A stretch of 10,182 nucleotides of DNA from Candidatus Dadabacteria bacterium UBA2774 (GTDB taxonomy: Bacteria; Desulfobacterota_D; UBA1144; Nemesobacterales; UBA2774): NCBI GenBank assembly GCA_002352485.1, contig DEIM01000100.1, forward strand, positions 1-10,182. Direction: 5' to 3'. Position 1 is the stretch's first letter, and each line of letters begins with the position of its first letter. The translations under genes were made by a program, and so were the position numbers. Below the pieces are notes generated by a model. That model saw nothing but the letters and a program-made list of their open reading frames with translations, ran no database searches and was not told where the DNA came from. This document shows positions 1-6,963 of the stretch, in pieces.

Positions 1-1496
1 CCAAGCTCGTCGTTTCGCTTTCCCCACTCCCTTTTCATCTCATCGGTTAATGGGGTTACGCCTTTGCTCATAAGCACGGAACTAGAGACTCTTAACACCG
101 AGTCCGGGGCCCCCTTTACGGCCACGAGATAAGAGCCGTTAGCTTTATGGAAAGTGGCCATCATATTTACTCTCGTATCAAATGCCTCAAGTTTCGTCTC
201 GGGATAACGGCTTATAAGCTCCTGTCTGCTCACGCCAGCCTTGGCGCCTGCCAAAAGGAGGGCTATTTCGAGCGGGTCGCCGATATTTTGCTGAGATCCG
301 TCAGCCGTGTCAGTAATTGAAGCGGTATTACAGAGAACCCCCACTTCAATACTCCGTCTTAATGCTTCATCACCCAGGGGGTCAACAACATGTCCGTCCT
401 CTATGAATTGGCTAACTTCCGCATTTTGAGCTTGAGTGATTTTCGTCAGACTTCCGTCAGTGGCAATAAGCTCAACGCTCATTTTATTCTCTGTCAGTGT
501 CCCTGTTTTATCAGTACAGATAACACCTGTAGAGCCCAGGGTCTCGACTGCGCTCAGTCTGTTTATGAGAGCGTTTCTCCTAGCCATCCTCATCATACCC
601 CTCGCAAGCGCTATGGTGGCGACGACCGGTAGCCCCTCGGGAATGGCTGCAACGGCAAGAGCGATCCCTGTTTCAATCATAAGGAACAATTCCCTTCCTC
701 TTAGCGTTCCAGTAATTATTATAAAAACCGTAATAACGACAGTAGCGGCTATGAGCTTATACCCTAGTGAGTCGAGCCTCTTCTCCAGAGGTGTGCTCTC
801 CTTACTTGCCGACTCCACAAGTAAGCTAATACGGCCGATCTCGGTGCTTATACCGGTTGCGGTTATGACCCCTTCGCCAGAGCCCCGGGTTAGGGGGGTG
901 CCCATAAAAGCCATGTTGGAGCGCTCAGCAAGGGTCGTATCCTCATGAAGCGCGGTCAACTTCTTGGGCACCGGTACGGACTCACCCGTAAGTGAGGACT
1001 CATCGGTCTCTATCCTGGAGGCTTTTATGAGCCTCATGTCGGCGGGCACTATATCGCCTGCTTCGAGAATTACAATATCGCCGGGTAAAAGCTCTTGGGA
1101 CGAAAGCTCTACAGTGCGTCCCCCGCGTCTTACTCTCGCGCTTAAACGCACGAGCTCGTGGAGTGCTTCCATTGACCTCACTGCTTTGATTTCAGTCGTA
1201 AAACCGATAGTAGAATTTAAAAGCAGCACGATTATTATTGCGATTGCCTCAGCAATATCGCTGAATGCAAATGATAGTACGGCAGCAACTACTAGAAGCA
1301 GTACAATCAGGCTCTTAAACTGGTTGGCTAATATAAGCCAGGGACTTTTAGGCTTGGATTTTTTCAGCAGATTTTTGCCGTAGCGAAGCGTACGCACTCG
1401 CACATCTTCTTCAGAGAGACCCTTTTGGGCATTTACGCCTAGCGTTTCTAAGACCTCTTCCCCGGAGCATTTGTAAGGCTCTTTTAGCTCTTTCAT
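1..1496 (-). CDS. P2-type cation-transporting P-type ATPase, N-terminal 498 codons (runs off left edge)
   Basis: Membrane pump that couples ATP hydrolysis to cation transport. Translating the minus strand from the ATG at 1496 gives an open frame to the window edge. Visible parts: a Cation_ATPase_N-type region (about residues 1-60), M1 and M2 helices (about 61-79 and 81-100), the actuator TGES motif (170-173), helices M3/M4 with the PEGLP ion-binding kink (286-290), the phosphorylation motif DKTGT with the phospho-accepting Asp at 329, and the KGAPD nucleotide-binding motif (461-465). PEGLP plus TGES is typical of the Ca2+/Na+,K+/H+ P2-P3 group, not of heavy-metal P1B pumps, and no N-terminal CxxC domain is present. 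The cation cannot be told from this half; Ca2+ is the commonest answer for this motif set. The hinge and M5-M10 lie outside the window. The gene starts 42 nt after the VIT-family gene and is probably its operon partner. No clear Shine-Dalgarno site precedes the ATG, so the exact start is less certain. Confidence 0.93.
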   Translation of the reverse strand, partial: MKELKEPYKCSGEEVLETLGVNAQKGLSEEDVRVRTLRYGKNLLKKSKPKSPWLILANQFKSLIVLLLVVAAVLSFAFSDIAEAIAIIIVLLLNSTIGFTTEIKAVRSMEALHELVRLSARVRRGGRTVELSSQELLPGDIVILEAGDIVPADMRLIKASRIETDESSLTGESVPVPKKLTALHEDTTLAERSNMAFMGTPLTRGSGEGVITATGISTEIGRISLLVESASKESTPLEKRLDSLGYKLIAATVVITVFIIITGTLRGRELFLMIETGIALAVAAIPEGLPVVATIALARGMMRMARRNALINRLSAVETLGSTGVICTDKTGTLTENKMSVELIATDGSLTKITQAQNAEVSQFIEDGHVVDPLGDEALRRSIEVGVLCNTASITDTADGSQQNIGDPLEIALLLAGAKAGVSRQELISRYPETKLEAFDTRVNMMATFHKANGSYLVAVKGAPDSVLRVSSSVLMSKGVTPLTDEMKREWGKRNDEL

Positions 1497-1538
1497 AATT
1501 GAGCGTTAGTGAGGTGCTTGATTAATCTCTTATGCATA

Positions 1539-2246
1539 TCAAGCGAGACCCCGAAGCACATAGCCCACAACATAAGCGATCACGGCTGCGACCCCTCCGA
1601 TCAGAAGAGTTTCGATACCCGACATGTACCACCTCGTGTCTACGATGGCAGCCTTAACGGAGCCTACAATAAAAAAGGCGACCGAGGTGAGTACTATGGA
1701 GAGCGTAAAAACGTCCTCGCTGAGCGATGTGAAAAAGTAAGAAAGGACGTATGCGAGAAGAGGTATAAAGCCGACGATATTAAAAGAAACGAATGTAACC
1801 AGGGCGCTCTTAAAAGGCGACGTCCCGTCTTCGAATATGCCGAACTCGTCCTTCATCATGGTGTCTACCCATATTTCCTGGTTGCTCGTTATGATTTCTA
1901 CCGCGTCTTCTAGCGGCTTTCCGGTAAAACCTTTATCTTTAAAAATTTGTCTTATCTCTTCTTCTTCCTCTTCTGGAATGTGGAGTACCGAGTGCTCCTC
2001 GGATTTCCTTATCTTATTTGCGTATTCCTTCCTGGATTTGGTGCTTAGGTAATTCCCCACAGCCATGGAAAATCCGTCTGCAAAGAGGTTGGCGAACCCG
2101 AGTATGAGCACAATTGTGGGGGAGAGCGATGCGCCCGTTACACCGGCTACGACTGCAAACGTCGTAACGGAGCCGTCTATTCCTCCGTAGACGAATTCCG
2201 GGAGGTATGAGTGAAGACCTTTCTCCTTGGTTTTATCCGTATTCAT
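1539..2246 (-). CDS. VIT1/CCC1-family divalent metal (Fe2+/Mn2+) transporter
   Basis: Integral membrane protein of the vacuolar iron transporter family, which moves Fe2+ or Mn2+ out of the cytoplasm, usually by proton antiport. The chosen 235-aa product has about five hydrophobic segments (roughly residues 21-39, 43-63, 147-170, 180-201, 207-233). The first carries the family signature GGIDGSVTTF with an Asp at 24. Between helices 2 and 3 is a soluble helical hairpin with a Glu run (92-97) and the segment WVDTMMKDEFG. Its Met130 and Glu134 match the Met/Glu metal-binding pair known from plant VIT1 in spacing (family knowledge). An upstream ATG at 2273 would add nine residues. I prefer the ATG at 2246 because GGAGAG lies 5 nt before it and the family begins close to this point. 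The gene overlaps the end of the upstream kinase gene by 14 nt, so translation is probably coupled. The downstream cation ATPase suggests a shared metal-export role. Fe versus Mn is not resolved. Confidence 0.93.
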   Translation of the reverse strand: MNTDKTKEKGLHSYLPEFVYGGIDGSVTTFAVVAGVTGASLSPTIVLILGFANLFADGFSMAVGNYLSTKSRKEYANKIRKSEEHSVLHIPEEEEEEIRQIFKDKGFTGKPLEDAVEIITSNQEIWVDTMMKDEFGIFEDGTSPFKSALVTFVSFNIVGFIPLLAYVLSYFFTSLSEDVFTLSIVLTSVAFFIVGSVKAAIVDTRWYMSGIETLLIGGVAAVIAYVVGYVLRGLA

Positions 2247-3846
2247 ATTTTCTCTCCAGGTTAATTTGAACAAGCTGTTTGAATAATGCCGACAACTGAG
2301 TCTCCTTACGCTCTGTCGTATCCACTGTTATGGGGCTGTCTTTGCCTACTTCAACCGGCTCTTCATACTCCCTGGCAAACCTTTCCAGTATTTCCAGCCT
2401 GCCGTCGGAAATTGATTCTCCCTCAAGCTCTCTCTTCAGAAGCCTCTCACGAACGATCTTCATTGGAGCTGTGGTATGTATAAATAATACGGGAATATTG
2501 TACTTTGAAGCAGAGCGCCTTATAAGCTCTCTCCACTTATGCTTTGAAAAACTTGCGTCCAGCACTGCGCACTCCCCTGAGTTTACTATCCGGGTCCCTC
2601 TCGCGGCCAATTCCTCATAGATGTCCCGGGTAATCTCTTTTGAGTAAATACCGCTTTCATATTCCTCGAAATGTTTTTCTCCAGGTTTTGCGCCCACTTT
2701 TTGTTTTCTCAGGGTATCGGAGGATATAACCTGGCAAGATAACTCCATTGATAGTTTGTTTGCGAGTGTGGACTTGCCCGTGCCGATAGAGCCGCAAGTG
2801 ACAATAAGCGAGGGTCTTGAGCCCAACAGCGCGTATCTTAAAGCGAGCTTAAAATACTTTTGTGCTCTTTCGCGCGCTATCTCTCTCATCTTACTTGGCA
2901 CCTCAGTCTCAAATGCCTTAATGCTCTCGACCTTACCCCTTACATAGGCCCTGTAGCATTTGTAGAAATCTAGTACCCGGTACAGCCCGCTGTCCTCCAT
3001 AGCCTCTGAGACGCGGGAGATGAAATAGCGCGAATAATCGTAATAGCCGTTAAAGTCCAGGTCCATTGCCAAAAACCCCGTATCGGAAGCTATATCTATA
3101 TATCTAAACCTCTCGTTAAACTCTATGCAGTCATATATGTTAATTCCTTGTGGGCTTATGTTAACGTGCTCAAGATGCAAGTCGCCGTGGCAGTCTTTGA
3201 TGAAACCTCCCTCCACTCTTTGTCTGAAGAGGTGCGATCGGGTGTCGAAGAAACGCTTGTTGTAATATTCTAGTGCATTGAACGCTGCCTCTGAGATTGT
3301 TTTCCCTATGAATTTTCTGCTGAGGGTGGTGCTCTCGTCAACGCTAAGCTGTATGCTCTCAGGCTCTCCATAAGCCGATACCCGAGAGTCCTGGGGCTCA
3401 CTTTTATAAAAGTCCGCAAGCTTTTGCGCTATGTTCTCAAAATCTTTTTTTGAGGTTTTACCCTCTTTGAGCAGAGTTTTAAGAAAATACTTTTCAGGCA
3501 TTTCTTTCATCAAAAGGGCGTACTCAATTGTCTTCTCGCCAGGTCCGAATCCGAATTGCCCATCCTGAAGCGATATCTCGAGAACTTCAAGATATATTCC
3601 GCTTGTAAGTCTTCTATTTAAGAGAAGCTCTTGCTCTAAAAAATACTTTCGCCTCTCAAGGGTAGTAAAATCAAGGAACCCAAAATCTACTGGTTTTTTA
3701 ACTTTGTAAACGTATGGACTCGCAATAAAAACATCGGATGCGTGCGTTTGTATGTGTACGACGTTCTTCGGGTGATGCGGATAGGAAGAAGTCTTTAGTA
3801 GAAAGTCCGTAAGTGCCGAGCGGTTCAAAAGGTCCTCATTCCGCAT
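2233..3846 (-). CDS. Fused aminoglycoside-phosphotransferase-like / P-loop kinase protein (COG2187-COG0645 type)
   Basis: Two-domain cytoplasmic protein of 537 aa, a normal length for this fusion. The N-terminal half (about 1-330) is a protein-kinase-like APH fold. The segment YKVKKPVDFGFLDF near residue 50 is characteristic of the family. The catalytic loop CHGDLH places His220-Gly221-Asp222, and Asp239 in IYDCIEF sits at the metal-binding position. The C-terminal half (about 345-530) is a P-loop kinase: Walker A GSIGTGKST (352-360, Lys358), then ISSDTLRKQ and a GIYSKEITRDIYEEL helix as in COG0645 predicted kinases. The substrate is unknown for the family. The APH label reflects fold and does not show antibiotic resistance. 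The gene starts 9 nt after a UspA gene and overlaps the VIT-family gene, so it is in the middle of an operon. No Shine-Dalgarno site is visible before the ATG, which fits translation coupled to the upstream UspA gene. Confidence 0.92.
   Translation of the reverse strand: MRNEDLLNRSALTDFLLKTSSYPHHPKNVVHIQTHASDVFIASPYVYKVKKPVDFGFLDFTTLERRKYFLEQELLLNRRLTSGIYLEVLEISLQDGQFGFGPGEKTIEYALLMKEMPEKYFLKTLLKEGKTSKKDFENIAQKLADFYKSEPQDSRVSAYGEPESIQLSVDESTTLSRKFIGKTISEAAFNALEYYNKRFFDTRSHLFRQRVEGGFIKDCHGDLHLEHVNISPQGINIYDCIEFNERFRYIDIASDTGFLAMDLDFNGYYDYSRYFISRVSEAMEDSGLYRVLDFYKCYRAYVRGKVESIKAFETEVPSKMREIARERAQKYFKLALRYALLGSRPSLIVTCGSIGTGKSTLANKLSMELSCQVISSDTLRKQKVGAKPGEKHFEEYESGIYSKEITRDIYEELAARGTRIVNSGECAVLDASFSKHKWRELIRRSASKYNIPVLFIHTTAPMKIVRERLLKRELEGESISDGRLEILERFAREYEEPVEVGKDSPITVDTTERKETQLSALFKQLVQINLERKYEYG
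2252..2257 (-). promoter_or_regulatory. Shine-Dalgarno site fixing the start of the VIT-family gene
   Basis: Read on the minus strand this is GGAGAG, 5 nt before the ATG at 2246. It lies inside the 3' end of the kinase gene. It favours the 2246 start over the in-frame ATG at 2273. Confidence 0.6.
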
Positions 3847-3855
3847 ATTTTTTGA

Positions 3856-4749
3856 TCAAGGGTTTAGTGCCAAAACGGTGCACGTAGCGTTGTTTACGAC
3901 CTTATCCGTTACGCTGCCTAATATTACCCTCTTGATACCGGTCCTGCCGTGAGTGTGGATCACAATAATGTCCGTCCCTTTCTCCTCGGCATATGTAGAG
4001 ATAGTAGATGCAACGCTAAGTCCGTGTACTACCTCGGTTTTAATTTTAATATCTTTTGGTCCTTTGTATTCTTTTACCATCCGGTCAACTTCTTTGGCAA
4101 GATCTGAAACTGACTGTTTTATGACGATATTGAGCGCCCCTGCGGGTACGTCCTGTGCGTACATATCGAGTCTTAGCGCATATATTACAGTTATTTGGCC
4201 GGAGCTTGCACTCGCAATATCCATCGCGGTATGTAGTGCAGTATGGCATTTGTGAGCTAGATCGAAGGGCACTAAAATATTTTTGTAAGATAGTTTTTTG
4301 CGTCCTTTTTTAGCTTTGGTTATTAGCACCGGCTTATCAGATGCTTTCACTACTTTCGTCGTTTCACTTCCGAGCAGCAGGCTGCCGATTAAACCATGTC
4401 CGTGTTTGCCCATGACAATAAGATCAGCGTTTCTTTTCCGGGCAAATTCTCTTAGCTTCTCTGAGGGCTTACCTTTTAACAGTACTCCCTCGAACTTTAT
4501 ATCCGATTTAGAGAGCTGCTTTTGAATTTTTGCGAATTTCTTAGTAAATTCGTCCTCAACTTTTATTATCCAGTCCTTAAATTCAACGTCGTCGCTTAAG
4601 GACTCGAACAGCAAAACGGTAGGCAAAGGAATCACGTGAGCCCCTATGATCTCAGCACCGGTTAATTCCGCCATATATTTTGCGTTTGAGAGCGCATCGT
4701 CAGCTTCACTTGAGCCGTCTGTTGCCCAGAGTATCTTTTTAATTTTCAT
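3856..4749 (-). CDS. Tandem universal stress protein (two UspA domains), ATP-binding type
   Basis: Cytoplasmic stress protein with two UspA domains (about residues 1-145 and 155-295). Domain 1 starts KKILWATDGS, with Asp11 at the usual nucleotide-contacting position. It ends with a complete G-2X-G-9X-G-S motif (Gly114, Gly117, Gly127-Ser128), so ATP binding is expected. Domain 2 keeps Asp163 (VPFD) and a partial motif: His265 replaces the first Gly, followed by Gly268-9X-Gly278-Ser279 (HTHGRTG form). The closest relative in the window by motif pattern is the UspA gene at 7994-8896. GAGGTG lies 4 nt before the ATG. The gene follows the CBS gene by 106 nt and precedes the kinase fusion by 9 nt, so it heads or joins the operon leading to the VIT-family and P-type ATPase genes. 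The exact stress role is not known. Confidence 0.95.
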   Translation of the reverse strand: MKIKKILWATDGSSEADDALSNAKYMAELTGAEIIGAHVIPLPTVLLFESLSDDVEFKDWIIKVEDEFTKKFAKIQKQLSKSDIKFEGVLLKGKPSEKLREFARKRNADLIVMGKHGHGLIGSLLLGSETTKVVKASDKPVLITKAKKGRKKLSYKNILVPFDLAHKCHTALHTAMDIASASSGQITVIYALRLDMYAQDVPAGALNIVIKQSVSDLAKEVDRMVKEYKGPKDIKIKTEVVHGLSVASTISTYAEEKGTDIIVIHTHGRTGIKRVILGSVTDKVVNNATCTVLALNP

Positions 4750-4777
4750 TTAGCACCTCGCCTGTCATCTGTGTAAG

Positions 4778-4811
4778 AAGTCCCAACATTTTCCATGCAG
4801 TACCCGGACTT
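4778..4811. repeat. Inverted repeat between the CBS gene and the UspA gene
   Basis: Arms AAGTCC (4778-4783) and GGACTT (4806-4811) are perfect complements, separated by 22 nt. On the transcribed minus strand the hairpin is followed by CTTAC, not a U-run, so it is not a convincing intrinsic terminator. It could be an attenuator, an operator or chance. Confidence 0.3.
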
Positions 4812-4855
4812 TTCATATTATTCTAACATATACTTCAGTTTAAATAATCTTGAGT

Positions 4856-5305
4856 CTATATCACCTTGGACTTACTGCTCATTGCCATCGCGAGGTTAAT
4901 CACTTCCGTAGCCACAACCACGATCAAGTCGTCAACAGATACGATACCCGTAAGCTTACCGCCGCTTGTAATCGGCAGCCTTCTTACCGAGTGCTCTTGC
5001 AGTATCCTGATTATATCGAATAGATCCGTATTCTCATCTACGGTTATAGGATTATTAGTCATGATATCTTCCACTGTTACTTCGGTCGGGTTTATTCTCT
5101 CGGCAACGACTGAAACCACTAAATCCCTATCAGTTATTATTCCTATGGGTTTATTGTCTTTGTCTACAACGATGAGTGCCCCTATATCTTCATTCCTCAT
5201 TAAATATGCGGCTTCGGAGACTGAATCAAAAGATGATATAGTAATGACGTTTCTGTTTATTAATTCCTTAAAAGTACTTGAGTAATTTTTTGATTTAGCA
5301 TTCAT
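4856..5305 (-). CDS. CBS-domain pair protein (putative nucleotide sensor)
   Basis: Stand-alone Bateman module of 149 aa, with no catalytic or DNA-binding domain attached. The first CBS domain spans about residues 17-70 and has GIITDRDL (55-62). The second spans about 81-135 and has VRRLPI (107-112) and GIVSVDDL (120-127). CBS pairs usually bind adenine nucleotides such as AMP, ATP or SAM and report energy state to a partner (family knowledge); the ligand here is not determined. The ATG at 5305 is well supported by GGGAG (5312-5316) with a 6-nt spacer. A sigma-54-type promoter match lies 42-57 nt upstream on the same strand. As the first gene of the leftward run (CBS, UspA, kinase, VIT, ATPase), it may be the regulatory leader of that cluster. 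Confidence 0.93.
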   Translation of the reverse strand: MNAKSKNYSSTFKELINRNVITISSFDSVSEAAYLMRNEDIGALIVVDKDNKPIGIITDRDLVVSVVAERINPTEVTVEDIMTNNPITVDENTDLFDIIRILQEHSVRRLPITSGGKLTGIVSVDDLIVVVATEVINLAMAMSSKSKVI

Positions 5306-5346
5306 AACATGCTCCCGGTCTATTTTTTTACCATATCTAATGTAAT

Positions 5347-5362
5347 TGCAACTTAAGTGCCT
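5347..5362 (-). promoter_or_regulatory. Sigma-54 (RpoN) -24/-12 promoter, leftward, for the CBS gene
   Basis: On the minus strand this reads AGGCAC-TTAAG-TTGCA. That matches the consensus TGGCAC-N5-TTGCA at all fixed positions except the first T, with the essential GG and GC dinucleotides 10 nt apart. Expected transcription start is near 5335, giving a short leader that contains the GGGAG ribosome site of the CBS gene at 5305. The position and orientation make a chance match less likely. Confidence 0.72.
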
Positions 5363-5425
5363 GCTGGCAGTGTTAGGAATTCTTCAATAAAATCAGCTTA
5401 TTCTATACTTGAGATCGTCATGTAG

Positions 5426-5461
5426 GTGTCCACTGTCAGAATATAAGACATTATTGTGTCC
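5426..5461. promoter_or_regulatory. Cluster of TGTC half-sites, candidate activator-binding region
   Basis: GTGTCC occurs at 5426-5431 and again at 5456-5461, exactly 30 bp (about three helical turns) apart. Between them are TGTC (5434-5437) and its complement GACA (5447-5450). The cluster lies between the two divergent sigma-54 promoters, roughly 45-80 bp upstream of one and 65-100 bp upstream of the other, where enhancer-binding proteins could act. The motif is short and the role is inferred. Confidence 0.3.
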
Positions 5462-5504
5462 TATATATATGCCGAAATACCTTAAATTATTGGGTGAAAC
5501 AGCT

Positions 5505-5520
5505 TGGCACTTATATTGCA
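5505..5520 (+). promoter_or_regulatory. Sigma-54 (RpoN) -24/-12 promoter, rightward, for the small ORF
   Basis: TGGCAC-TTATA-TTGCA is a full match to the sigma-54 consensus TGGCAC-N5-TTGCA, preceded by the often conserved T at 5504. GG (5506-5507) and GC (5518-5519) are spaced correctly. The predicted start, near 5531, gives a leader of about 40 nt containing the AGAGGAG ribosome site at 5559-5565. The only gene downstream is the 80-aa protein at 5572. Confidence 0.85.
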
Positions 5521-5571
5521 CCAAAGTGTTGAGGGCATAGTATTGAAAATTATTGATTAGAGGAGACTTCT

Positions 5572-5814
5572 ATGTCGGACTATAACAACTTATATCTTAT
5601 AGAAACAACATATAATTCAGAACGGGATGCAACAGAAGTTATATTCGGGTACCTCGAAAAAGAAAAGGATTTAGAGGGAAGAAATATGAAAGTAAGAGTA
5701 ATTGTCAGCGTACCCGGTGGTAGGGATGATATAGCCCCGGTCATAGAAGAGGGATTAAAGAAGGCAAAATCTGTATTGAAGTCAGCTTCTAAGGCGCCCT
5801 ATGAAGAAGATTAA
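5572..5814 (+). CDS. Small conserved-looking protein of unknown function (80 aa)
   Basis: I do not recognise this family. It is the only plus-strand gene in the window. A strong ribosome site (AGAGGAG, 5559-5565, 6-nt spacer to the ATG) and a consensus sigma-54 promoter upstream support it as a real gene. The product has no signal peptide, membrane segment or cysteine. It is highly charged, with a beta-rich first half (strand-like stretches near residues 6-13, 20-28 and 38-47). A lysine-rich amphipathic helix follows (about 53-72, IAPVIEEGLKKAKSVLKS), then a short acidic tail. The layout suggests a small soluble alpha/beta protein that might bind a partner. It is flanked by the CBS gene (divergent) and the potassium channel gene (convergent), so it is monocistronic. 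Function cannot be assigned. Confidence 0.8.
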   Translation: MSDYNNLYLIETTYNSERDATEVIFGYLEKEKDLEGRNMKVRVIVSVPGGRDDIAPVIEEGLKKAKSVLKSASKAPYEED

Positions 5815-5863
5815 CTATGTATTGTAACTATTAGTCATAACAGCATATATTATATTTGCAAGT

Positions 5864-6859
5864 TTATGATGCGATATCCTCAAGCTCTTTTAACTTTGAT
5901 ATCTCTCCAATTGCAACAAGCGTGTCCCCGGTCTCTATAAGACTCGTAGAGCCCGGATTAAACTCCATAGTACTATCTGCTTTTCTTATAGCTAATATTA
6001 TTATGCCCAGGTCGTGTCCGATTCCCGAGTCCAGAAGCGAGCTGCCCGAAAGTTTTGAGTCCCCGGATACAACCACTTCCTCGATCTGAAGCTCCAAATT
6101 GCCGGTTTTAGTGGCAAATTCTAAAAAATCCACGACTGCGGGTTTAAGCACCGTATTTGCAATCCGTATTCCCCCGGTGTGATAAGGGGAAACAACCCTG
6201 TTTGCTCCCGCGCGTAAAATCTTGCGCTCGGCGCTATCGTCACTCGCCCTTGCAACTATGAAAAGCTCTGAATTAAGCTCACGGGCGCTCAGCACTACAA
6301 ATAAGTTCTCGGCATCCGAGGGCAGAACGGAAACAAGACCCTTTGCCCTTAAGATACCTGCTGTCCTGAGTACTTCCTCACTACTCGCATCGCCCTCGAC
6401 AATTAAAAACTCATCTTTATCAATCTGAGAGACGGGTTCTATTTCAATTACGAGGGTTTCTAATCCTTTTGCCTTAAACTCTTTAGCGACCGTCCTTCCC
6501 AACCTGCCGAACCCGCAGATAATATAATGAGACTTGAGCTCGTTTATTCTTTTTTCCAATCTAGACCTCCCTATATATTCCTGAAGCTGCCCTTCAAGTA
6601 AAAGCTTTGCCTCCGTGCTCAGCAGATACAAAATTATACCTACTCCCGCTATCAGGAGAACCATGGTGAATATCTGCCCCTCTGTACTCAAAGGGTGTAC
6701 TTCACCGTAACCTACGGTAGTAAGAGTGATTACAGTCATGTAGAGGGAATCAAGCAGCGGCCAGCCCTCGATAACCATATAACCGAGCGTACCCGCGGCT
6801 ATTATTAACGCTATTACAACGAGCGCCAATAAAAGCTTTCTCCCAAGTTTAAGAATCAT
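5864..6859 (-). CDS. Two-helix potassium channel with cytoplasmic RCK (TrkA-N/TrkA-C) domains
   Basis: Inner-membrane K+ channel of the MthK/GsuK type, gated by ligand binding to its RCK domain. Residues 7-30 form M1. A pore helix leads to the selectivity filter TVGYGE (48-53), and residues 62-84 form M2. After a linker, a TrkA-N Rossmann domain (about 110-235) shows GFGRLG (116-121), an acidic residue at the end of strand 2 (VIEIE, near 139-141) favouring NAD(H) over NADP(H), and GDASSEEVL (157-164). A TrkA-C domain (about 252-331) ends the protein. The 331-aa length is normal for a complete one-RCK channel. The ATG at 6859 is preceded by AAGGA with a 6-nt spacer. The gene stands alone: 104 nt separate it from the upstream UspA gene, and it converges with the small ORF. 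The gating ligand (Ca2+, nucleotide or other) is not determined. Confidence 0.95.
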   Translation of the reverse strand: MILKLGRKLLLALVVIALIIAAGTLGYMVIEGWPLLDSLYMTVITLTTVGYGEVHPLSTEGQIFTMVLLIAGVGIILYLLSTEAKLLLEGQLQEYIGRSRLEKRINELKSHYIICGFGRLGRTVAKEFKAKGLETLVIEIEPVSQIDKDEFLIVEGDASSEEVLRTAGILRAKGLVSVLPSDAENLFVVLSARELNSELFIVARASDDSAERKILRAGANRVVSPYHTGGIRIANTVLKPAVVDFLEFATKTGNLELQIEEVVVSGDSKLSGSSLLDSGIGHDLGIIILAIRKADSTMEFNPGSTSLIETGDTLVAIGEISKLKELEDIAS

Positions 6860-6963
6860 ATAGAATCCTTCGGCTCATGGCATTAGGATAAGTGGTTAGC
6901 ATGTAAATGATACATATTATATTAATAATCGTTATGCTTTTTAGTGCTAGTGAGATAATCGTC

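Noticed and set aside
436..1383. Long plus-strand open frames opposite the P-type ATPase
   Set aside because: They lie antisense to a gene with all the expected ATPase motifs, have no ribosome sites and give hydrophobic low-complexity products, so they are frame shadows.
2233..3846. Aminoglycoside resistance gene
   Set aside because: The HGD loop shows an APH-like fold, but the fusion to a P-loop kinase and the operon context match the COG2187-COG0645 family of unknown substrate, not a known resistance enzyme.
4750..4855. A third sigma-54 promoter for the UspA operon
   Set aside because: I looked for GG-N10-GC on the minus strand in this gap and in the gaps before the channel gene and the other UspA genes and found no acceptable match.
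5461..5470. TATATATA run in the control region as a promoter
   Set aside because: A simple AT repeat without a -35 partner; it lies upstream of the much better sigma-54 element.
6916..6921. TATAAT on the minus strand upstream of the potassium channel gene
   Set aside because: The sequence is a perfect -10, but no acceptable -35 lies 16-18 nt upstream and the region is AT-rich, so a sigma-70 promoter is possible but not supported.
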